NCBI GenBank assembly: GCA_938075415.1
Contig: CALJHC010000003.1
Span: forward strand, 558,001-622,000
Direction of reading: 5' to 3'
Source of the DNA: an uncultured Rubripirellula sp.
Lineage (GTDB): Bacteria; Planctomycetota; Planctomycetia; Pirellulales; Pirellulaceae
DNA length: 64,000 bases
The notes beneath the pieces were generated by a model. It was not told the origin of the DNA. It did not search any database and saw only the letters and a program-made list of their open reading frames with translations. The position numbers and the translations under genes are program-made. This document shows, piece after piece, positions 45,216-51,242 of this stretch. Position 1 is the stretch's first letter; each line of letters starts with the position of its first letter.

Positions 45216-45689
45216 CTATGCGACACGACGCTGAACTTGATGTCGACTCGGAAACTTGATCGTGACCGCGCCGCCCCCTTGGGGACAATTCTGCCACGCC
45301 AAGGATGCACCGATTGAAGCTGCAACCAGAGGAAGTCGCTTCTCGCGCTGCTCGATATCACAGCCCGTGTCAGCAATCTCTAGCTCGATGCCCGTCGGTG
45401 AGTCGAAAGCCGTCACGTTGAGATCACCACCCGATGGCATCTCCTCCAATGCTTGATTCACTAATGCCTGTAGCAGGTCAACCGTCTTGCTAACTTCCTC
45501 TGGCACGCCTATTGAGGTGTCAATATCAAGCTCCAAGCAAATCGGAACCTCGTGTTGAATCAACATCGGACCCACAACTGTCTCTACCAAAACGGCCAAA
45601 GAATGACAGTCATTGGGGTCAATCCAGTGATTTGACATAATCCATTCCCAATACAGGAGTCTCTGAAAGAGATAATGCAACGTTTCCAT
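45216..45689 (-). CDS. Histidine-kinase-type ATPase domain protein fronting the flagellar operon
   Basis: 157 residues, soluble. The C-terminal 100 residues resemble a GHKL ATPase domain: an N-box-like LLQALVNQALEEMPSGGDLNV near 78-98, a G1-box-like GIELEIADTGCDIEQREKRLPLVAASIGA near 109-137 with D-x-G, and the closing GGGAVTIKFP near 145. The essential Asn of the N box is present in LVNQAL. No receiver or membrane part and no phosphoacceptor H-box is visible, so it is not a complete sensor kinase. It may start at 45638 instead. It is 165 bp ahead of fliF on the same strand. Function unknown; a regulator of flagellar assembly or chemotaxis is inferred from position only. Confidence 0.65.
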   Translation of the reverse strand: METLHYLFQRLLYWEWIMSNHWIDPNDCHSLAVLVETVVGPMLIQHEVPICLELDIDTSIGVPEEVSKTVDLLQALVNQALEEMPSGGDLNVTAFDSPTGIELEIADTGCDIEQREKRLPLVAASIGASLAWQNCPQGGGAVTIKFPSRHQVQRRVA

Positions 45690-45794
45690 GTCTGATACCG
45701 ATTGGACGTCCCTCAGTGCAAGATGTATCAGTCACAAAGCACCCCCAAGGTGGTGCATGTCCGCCGTCTCAAAAGTACAGTGGATATTTTGCTG

Positions 45795-46604
45795 TCATTC
45801 ATTCAAAACGGATTGAAATGTTGCGGGCTCTTTTGTCACTCTCATGGGCACTGAAGGATAAGCATCAATCAAAGCACAGGTGGAAAGATCCTTTTCGTAT
45901 CCAAGCTGGATTAAATTTCGTCCACCCTGAGTATGCCGCAACCTTTCACTCAACTTCGAATTTGACGGATGCCCGTTAATATCGAAATCAAAAGAAAACC
46001 AACTTTGCCAGAGCTGAAATGCCAATTCCGAGGAATCATCAACCGCTGTTGTCAACCTATTTCGACGCACCTGTGAAATGATCGCTCCCGCTAGCAATAC
46101 ATCCTCTAGGGTTACAGAACGATCTGTACCCGCGCAAACCAAACAGACTGACGAGTACTGCGAAATCACCTGAACCATGCTCGATAGATTTAGAAAGCTA
46201 GCAACTGCTAACTCAGGAATTCCTCGCACTGCGTCAATCGCCCGAGTGCCGTTGGTGGTGGTTAAAATCAGGTCATGCTGTCGCACTCGATCGCTTGAAT
46301 AATCACTTGGGGAATTACCCAAATCAAAACCTGGAATCCTCTTGCAATCCCGTTCCCCACACAGAAGCGTCGAATGAGAACGACCTTTTGCCAAAAGCTC
46401 GGCTTCGGCAACGGCTCGACAAGTGATGATCTTATTGGCACCAGCGTGGAGCGCAGCGGTCATCACCGAGGTTGCACGAAGAACATCAATTACGATGGCA
46501 AGCTCGCAATGGGATTCTATCTGCAGGGAAGGATCTCGCGTGCTCTCCAATTCGCCCGATGACGCCTTCAATAAGTCTGGTAGCAGCAGCGTTTTCAGCT
46601 TCAT
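45795..46604 (-). CDS. comB: 2-phosphosulfolactate phosphatase family protein
   Basis: The 269-residue Mg-dependent phosphatase was defined in coenzyme M synthesis (2-phosphosulfolactate to sulfolactate). Family motifs are strong: AIVIDVLRATSVMTAALHAGA near 36-56, LCGERDCKRIPGFDLGNSP near 81-99, LILTTTNGTRAIDAV near 112-126, VCLVCAGTDRSVTLEDVLLAGAII near 153-176. The length matches. No other coenzyme M or sulfolactate gene is in the window, so the physiological substrate here is uncertain; bacterial members may act in sulfolactate metabolism. It stands alone between the flagellar and secreted-protein genes. Confidence 0.93.
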   Translation of the reverse strand: MKLKTLLLPDLLKASSGELESTRDPSLQIESHCELAIVIDVLRATSVMTAALHAGANKIITCRAVAEAELLAKGRSHSTLLCGERDCKRIPGFDLGNSPSDYSSDRVRQHDLILTTTNGTRAIDAVRGIPELAVASFLNLSSMVQVISQYSSVCLVCAGTDRSVTLEDVLLAGAIISQVRRNRLTTAVDDSSELAFQLWQSWFSFDFDINGHPSNSKLSERLRHTQGGRNLIQLGYEKDLSTCALIDAYPSVPMRVTKEPATFQSVLNE

Positions 46605-46671
46605 TTTGAATCGTTCCTACCCGCCGAGACACAGAAGCTCTATTAATCTGTAAGAAATGTTTCTCACTTTG

Positions 46672-47580
46672 CTATGGGAAAATGTAGCGAACCCAATTCC
46701 TCACGGTCTGACCGGGAATATAAGCAACTGGCTGTCCCAATATCCCCTCACCCACCACAACCGCTCTCTGCGATTGCCCAAAACTTACCCATGAACCTCG
46801 AGGAACTCCTCGATGCAATTGCAATTGCGAAGGGTTAGAAAATGGCACCAAACCATTAGAGACACGAACACCCTGCCCGACACCGGTCGTTGCCGTCTGG
46901 CTCATCGTATTTGTCGATGCGTAACCAGTTTGTGGCAGACAATTGACTCCCCAGGACGTGGTCGCAACATAGCCGCTCGGTGGAGATACAAAGGTGGAAT
47001 TATCCATGGTGGCAAATTGGTCACCCAATTGAGGTGGTGAAAATGGAGCATAGTCCTGCGAACCAGCCGTAACACCCGAATTTGGGCTGCCAGGAGCTTC
47101 AAAACCCCTAGGTAACTCACGTTTAAGTGGCAGATTACCCGACGAAGGACCCGTTAGTGAGGTCGATGGCAATGGGCTTGAACTAGGTGGTTGCGAAAAG
47201 GGCTCTGGAGCCTGACCCAAACTTGATCCTGCAGAACTTGTGTCAAAACCACCGGGATCTTGAGGCTCTGCCAGATTGTCTGATTCAGCTGCCGGGAACT
47301 GAAATTGCGCTTGCGCAACAACACCGACGGGTGAACTTGGGCCAACCTCATCTTCCATCGCCAGCGAAGTGACAGACGGCTCAATCAATCGATAATCAGA
47401 CCGTCGATCGCTTCGATAGCGATCAACGGGACTACCTTCCGTGATTGGACGCATTCTCATCTGCGGTGATTCAAATCCCTGACCCTCGAGCAAGGACAAA
47501 CCTGTTAACTGCGGCAGCAAAGAGACCGCCAAGAACAAGCAAAAACGGCAAATGATCTTTTCTTCAAATTGAATATTCAT
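46672..47580 (-). CDS. Secreted Ser/Pro/Gln-rich hypothetical protein
   Basis: About 302 residues, unrecognised. The N-terminus (IICRFCLFLAVSLLPQLTGLSLLEG) is a signal peptide or anchor. The middle is low complexity (QPPSSSPLPSTSLTGPSSGNL), as in planctomycete surface proteins. The last 60 residues form a more ordered end: RGVPRGSWVSFGQSQRAVVVGEGILGQPVAYIPGQTVRN, finishing WVRYIFP, which looks like a conserved tail. No cysteine pattern or enzyme motif is seen. ATG at 47580 is taken in preference to a GTG at 47595. It is expected to be an envelope protein. Confidence 0.65.
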   Translation of the reverse strand: MNIQFEEKIICRFCLFLAVSLLPQLTGLSLLEGQGFESPQMRMRPITEGSPVDRYRSDRRSDYRLIEPSVTSLAMEDEVGPSSPVGVVAQAQFQFPAAESDNLAEPQDPGGFDTSSAGSSLGQAPEPFSQPPSSSPLPSTSLTGPSSGNLPLKRELPRGFEAPGSPNSGVTAGSQDYAPFSPPQLGDQFATMDNSTFVSPPSGYVATTSWGVNCLPQTGYASTNTMSQTATTGVGQGVRVSNGLVPFSNPSQLQLHRGVPRGSWVSFGQSQRAVVVGEGILGQPVAYIPGQTVRNWVRYIFP

Positions 47581-47595
47581 CTTCTCATCGCCCAC

Positions 47596-47916
47596 TTTTT
47601 ATTATCAGCTTGCGACTCATCATCAAATCAACTGTATCAAATAGGTTGATCGACCAGCACTTGATATGTCTTGTCATTTTTTGGGGCCAAAGACAAGTCC
47701 GATGCTCAGCTCTTTACCATGCACCCCAATTAAAAATCCTGCAGAATAGCGGGAATTTGAGGTAATCCGAAGAACGACAGCAACCAGCGGCGAAATGAGA
47801 CGCAGTCAACAGAGCTTGGATCCTGTCAGACATTCACGATCGAATAAGCACAATCAAGCACGGCCAAAAAGAACTTCGGCACATTGGATACCTTGTGAAA
47901 TCAAGGCACCTGACTT
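47596..47916. other. Intergenic region with no supported feature
   Basis: About 320 bp between gatC and the secreted-protein gene, both on the minus strand. It presumably holds the promoter of the secreted-protein gene. No RNA gene, hairpin with T-run or repeat stood out. Confidence 0.4.
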
Positions 47917-48225
47917 TTAAGATTTCTTTGCCGCGGCAGCCCCAAGCACCGCTGGAACCAAAAAACACTCGTCATCCGCTGACGGCGAATTAGCCAAAGC
48001 CTGCTGCCGAGAAACACCAGCGACTACCTGATCTGATCTCCAACGGTTATCGACGTCTAATGCCGTGGTCATCGGTTCCACACCCTCGGTGTTTAAAGCC
48101 GACAAACCCTCAACGAACTCAAAGATCTGCCCGAGTTGAGGCCGAACTTGGGCCACCTCGAGATCAGTGAGTTCAAGCCTAGCCAGATAGGCTAGCTTTC
48201 GGACGTCATCATCCGTGAGTGTCAC
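47917..48225 (-). CDS. gatC: Aspartyl/glutamyl-tRNA(Asn/Gln) amidotransferase subunit C
   Basis: The 102-residue GatC stabilises the GatCAB amidotransferase that makes Gln-tRNA or Asn-tRNA from the mischarged forms. The family pattern is LTDDDVRKLAYLARLELT at the N-terminus, then a helix ending QIFEFVEGLSALNTEGVEPMTTALDVDNRWRSD (residues 32-64). The GTG start at 48225 follows the rpmB stop by 4 bp, so the two are co-transcribed. gatA and gatB are not nearby, which is common in planctomycetes-type scattered arrangements. Confidence 0.93.
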   Translation of the reverse strand: MTLTDDDVRKLAYLARLELTDLEVAQVRPQLGQIFEFVEGLSALNTEGVEPMTTALDVDNRWRSDQVVAGVSRQQALANSPSADDECFLVPAVLGAAAAKKS

Positions 48226-48229
48226 TGGG

Positions 48230-48499
48230 CTACTTCTTTGCGCTGCTGACGTCGAACGGTTTTGTCTTCACCGTCTTACGCACAATACCGCTTCGAATGC
48301 ACTGTGTGCAAACTCGCATGGTGGTATTTTGCCCACTCGGCAGCGTTACGTGCACTTTCTGCAGATTGGGAACGAATTTCCTTCTTGTGATGCCGGTAAT
48401 TTTGGTACCTACACCACCCAAGTACTTCGCTTTACCACGGGTTTCGACACGATTGCCCATTTGGACTTTCTTGCCGCAAGCTTCACATTGCCGTGCCAT
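48230..48499 (-). CDS. rpmB: 50S ribosomal protein L28
   Basis: 89 residues. The zinc-ribbon type L28 is shown by CEACGKK near residue 5 and CTQCIRSG near 63 (C-x2-C ... C-x2-C). The basic core GNRVETRGKAKYLGGVG and RRKFVPNLQKVHV is typical of the family. It is a structural component of the large subunit. Gene order rpmB then gatC, 4 bp apart. Upstream of it on the minus strand is TTGACA (48537-48532) that could serve as a -35 box, but no good -10 follows at the right distance. Confidence 0.95.
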   Translation of the reverse strand: MARQCEACGKKVQMGNRVETRGKAKYLGGVGTKITGITRRKFVPNLQKVHVTLPSGQNTTMRVCTQCIRSGIVRKTVKTKPFDVSSAKK

Positions 48500-49106
48500 C
48501 AGTAATCTCGATTGATCGTTCTATTCAAAATGTCAACTGTTAAGAAGGTTGCGGAGTATAGCGGGCAACCTTGATCCCGTGAAGCAGGAATTCGGCATGA
48601 AAAACCTGCGACGGGGTAAAACAAGTCAAAGACACCCCCCTCAAGCTCGTTTCCCAACCAGCCGCAACCCCCTCCATAGAGCCACCTAAAGCAGCCGCAC
48701 TCGTGTCAGTCGGGCCGGGAAATGCTTGGCGAAGTTCTAAATCATGCAGAATACGATTCCTGTCCCTGGGCAGAAAGAATGCCCTCTTGATGAGGATCCC
48801 AAGATTCGATCGAACACGGCTCATCTGGGTTGTTTCTCTAAAAAATACCCGCACGGCCGATCAGGTGGGTGAAGGATAGGATCCCACAAATATTCCGAAA
48901 TAAGGGGCGTCAAAGTGAGGGATCACAATTGCTCTATCGATAGCCTCGGAGATCACAGACGATTCGACTCAAGAATCGACTCAGGAGTGCCGAAGATCGA
49001 AATAATCGGCATAACCGATACAAACTAACAGCTTTCAAATCAGGCTAATTTTGGCACCGATTCGAAGAAACAAGACGCTGGACCATGGGTCACCGAGAGC
49101 AAGAAA
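48500..49106. other. Divergent intergenic region with one 8-bp hairpin
   Basis: About 600 bp between rpmB and the small lipoprotein gene. It contains an 8-bp inverted repeat, AAGGTTGC at 48545-48552 and GCAACCTT at 48565-48572, just upstream of rpmB. A 104-codon minus-strand frame (48540-48854) ends inside that hairpin but shows no family features, so it is not called. The rest shows nothing. Confidence 0.45.
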
Positions 49107-49616
49107 ATGATACGCTCACTGCTAACGATAATTTTCTTCTGTTCGCTAATTGGCGGCTGTGCACCTCTACAAGTGCCAACGAATCCATTTGGCACCAAAG
49201 CTGACGATGGATTTCGACAGCACGGATCTGCAAGCCGTGTTGACGGTTCCATGACTGAGCAAGTCTACCACTCCGTTCGGCAGGCGAAGTCTGACAACGG
49301 AGTGGTCTTGCAGGTCGTTGGCGACTCACCCACCGCTCGCGTGCTTCCACTTCCGGAAGCCGGTCAGTCGGTTTACGTCAGCGAACTACTCACACAAACG
49401 GGTGTGCTCGGAAAACTGGGACATGTCGAGGCAACGCTCTACCGTCACTCTGACGAAATCATTGGTGGTATTCCAATGGAGATTAAGATGGGCCGCAGTC
49501 GAGACAATGTGCAGCCGGCAAGCGACTACGCCCTTCAACCGGGAGACCGGCTATTGGTCTCCAAGGCAGCCAACCCAGCATTGGAGATGTTACTTGGTGG
49601 CCTGCTCGGCCGTTAG
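49107..49616 (+). CDS. Small lipoprotein with SLBB-like C-terminus
   Basis: 169 residues. The lipoprotein signal (SLLTIIFFCSLIGGC) ends with the lipobox L-I-G-G-C near residue 18. The mature part is soluble and contains two beta-rich stretches: TARVLPLPEAGQSVYVSELL near 77-96 and MGRSRDNVQPASDYALQPGDRLLVSK near 128-153. The last has the D/N-x-x-L-x-P-G-D-x-(I/V/L) pattern of SLBB/polysaccharide-export (Wza-like) beta-grasp domains. It is a lone gene, convergent with the DUF1080 gene. The role is unknown. Confidence 0.7.
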   Translation: MIRSLLTIIFFCSLIGGCAPLQVPTNPFGTKADDGFRQHGSASRVDGSMTEQVYHSVRQAKSDNGVVLQVVGDSPTARVLPLPEAGQSVYVSELLTQTGVLGKLGHVEATLYRHSDEIIGGIPMEIKMGRSRDNVQPASDYALQPGDRLLVSKAANPALEMLLGGLLGR

Positions 49617-49799
49617 TCGCCGCTTGCCGTGCCGCTCAATGTTCTTCACAGAGCGTCATCAAAAGCGGCCTCACCAAATCTCATAGCTCTTTCAAGCAAC
49701 AACTTTCTCCAGCAACCTTTTGGGTGACACACCGTTCGCATTCATTAAACCTTCTCACCCAATAGAAAAATGTGATGGGTATGCATTTCTGGATGCCCC

Positions 49800-49829
49800 A
49801 TGACAAGACGGCTTTGGACGCCTTGTCAT
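49800..49829. other. Stem-loop between convergent genes
   Basis: ATGACAAG (49800-49807) pairs with CTTGTCAT (49822-49829), and after one mismatch two more C-G pairs close an 8-nt loop. There is no T-run, so it is at best a partial terminator serving the two convergent neighbours. Confidence 0.4.
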
Positions 49830-49857
49830 TGCGACGTTATCGCTGTTTCGAAGCAAT

Positions 49858-50505
49858 TCAATCGTCAAGCTGCTTGACACGAAGATTTCGAAAATAAACC
49901 TTGCTCTTGGGATCATGAGCCTGCAATGCAAATGTGCCGGAATCTAGCCTCCGCTCGAATTGTTTACCCTCGGGTTGTTTGTTAACGGGTTCTGTGTAAT
50001 CCACGAGGGTCTTACCGTTAACTTTTAGTTCGATGCGTCGACCGCGGACAATAATCTCTTGTGTGTACCATTCATTGTCTTTTAAACCCGGATCGGCCAC
50101 GTTCTCCACCGCGTAAAGACTGCTGGTCTTCTTGGGATCAGTGTGTGAAATATTAACCTGACATTCGTAGCCAAATTTCGGCCAACCTGTTGGTTGATAC
50201 TTTGTGTGAAAATAGATACCCGCATTACTTCCCGGTGTGGTCATCACCTCTGTGATGAAGTGGAAATTTTTAAACGGGGCAAGGTCACCATCATAAAAAA
50301 GATGACAACGCTCTCCATCACACACCAGCATTCCGTCCATGACTTTCCAGCTTTCAGGATTTTCTTCTGCGACTTTCCAACCCTCTAAAGACTGACCGTC
50401 AAAGAGAGGTATAAAACCGGCTTTATCTTCTGCGTGTATTGATGGATTCGTTAGGGTGGAAAAAGCCAATAGCATGAATGCAATAAACTTGGTTCTCATG
50501 GACAC
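49858..50505 (-). CDS. Secreted DUF1080 (3-keto-disaccharide hydrolase fold) protein
   Basis: 215 residues. Signal peptide KFIAFMLLAFSTLTNPSIHA, then a DUF1080 sandwich. FIPLFDGQSLEGWKV near 31-45, SWKVMDGMLVCDG near 51-63, FHFITEVMTTPGSNAGIYFHTKY near 81-103 (NAGIYFHT is the classic version of the hallmark), GYECQVNISHTD near 112, and NEWYTQEIIVRGRRIELKVNGKTLVDYTEP near 143-172 match the best-known planctomycete members more closely than the copy at 21183. The end SKVYFRNLRVKQLDD is typical. It is a probable periplasmic glycoside-acting or carbohydrate-binding protein, and lies alone after a convergent gene. Confidence 0.92.
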   Translation of the reverse strand: MSMRTKFIAFMLLAFSTLTNPSIHAEDKAGFIPLFDGQSLEGWKVAEENPESWKVMDGMLVCDGERCHLFYDGDLAPFKNFHFITEVMTTPGSNAGIYFHTKYQPTGWPKFGYECQVNISHTDPKKTSSLYAVENVADPGLKDNEWYTQEIIVRGRRIELKVNGKTLVDYTEPVNKQPEGKQFERRLDSGTFALQAHDPKSKVYFRNLRVKQLDD

Positions 50506-50616
50506 TCTATCTTCTTAATTGAGGAATTAATGAAGCAGCAGGTACTCTGGCATGCCGCAGTTACCAGAATAACTTACTTTTCAATCAAAAGCCTTTAAAT
50601 GCCTGAGGGCACAGCG

Positions 50617-50653
50617 CAACAAAAACCGCCTGCTGTAAAACAAGCAGACGGTT
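50617..50653 (-). terminator. Rho-independent terminator of the mini-cytochrome gene
   Basis: AACCGCCTGCT (50624-50634) pairs with AGCAGACGGTT (50643-50653), eleven pairs including one G-T, with an 8-nt loop. On the minus strand it is followed by TTTGTTG. It lies about 30 bp past the stop at 50683. Confidence 0.85.
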
Positions 50654-50682
50654 GATGTTTCTCGAATTAAAGCTATTGGGCG

Positions 50683-51075
50683 TTACTTGCCTGAATTAGT
50701 CGCTGGAATCTCGTTGTTCTTGATCTTCTCAGCGAAGGTTTTTCCGTCCTTGCTTTTATGCTCACCGGCTTTCTTGAATCCCGCGAGCAGCTTTGCCTTC
50801 GCCTCTTCAGGATTTTCCTTCACGTAATCCTTGGGGAAATCTTCTGCATCCAAGTACTTATGAATCGCCTGGCCGTACTCGTTACGGACTTTCTTCTTGT
50901 CTTCTCCGTTGACGTGGCAAATGTAGCATCCTTGGGTTTTAACCGCCTTCTGGAAACCTTCATCGGCATCCTTGTTAGCGAACTCAGCCTTCCAGAACTT
51001 ACTGAAAGTGCTGTTGGCCAAGACAGGGCTGGCGAATAGCATCAAACATCCGAAAATCACAGCAAAACGTTTCAT
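50683..51075 (-). CDS. Small monohaem c-type cytochrome-like protein
   Basis: 130 residues with a clear signal peptide (MKRFAVIFGCLMLFASPVLA). One haem motif, C-Y-I-C-H, is at about residues 50-54. The remainder is helical, rich in Lys and Glu (GEDKKKVRNEYGQAIHKYLDAEDFPKDY, ENPEEAKAKLLAGFKKAGEHKSKDGK). The mature sequence contains no Met at all, so a standard His/Met haem is not possible; His in AIHKYL or GEHKSK would have to serve, or the haem is five-coordinate. It probably shuttles electrons in the periplasm. Good terminators flank it on the upstream-gene and downstream sides, so it is a single gene. Confidence 0.8.
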   Translation of the reverse strand: MKRFAVIFGCLMLFASPVLANSTFSKFWKAEFANKDADEGFQKAVKTQGCYICHVNGEDKKKVRNEYGQAIHKYLDAEDFPKDYVKENPEEAKAKLLAGFKKAGEHKSKDGKTFAEKIKNNEIPATNSGK

Positions 51076-51216
51076 TCAAATACTCCAAAAGTTGCTAGGC
51101 CCCCGAGTTCTCGGTGAGTAACCAAGTCGAAAATACTTGGCTAAAACTGGGGAGGTGGGATAAATTGGCGAAATGGACTTGTTGGTTGTCTCCTAACAAT
51201 TAAGTCCCAAAACACC

Positions 51217-51238
51217 AAAAAAGTCAAACGACTTTTTA
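51217..51238 (-). terminator. Terminator after the kinase gene
   Basis: AAAAAGTC (51218-51225) pairs with GACTTTTT (51230-51237) with an AAAC loop. On the minus strand it begins five bases past the kinase stop at 51243 and runs into six T residues. The stem has only three G-C pairs, so efficiency may be moderate. Confidence 0.6.
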
Positions 51239-51242
51239 ATTG

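Noticed and set aside
48540..48854. 104-codon minus-strand frame upstream of rpmB
   Set aside because: It shows no family similarity and ends inside an 8-bp hairpin. The frame could be chance in a GC-balanced intergenic region.
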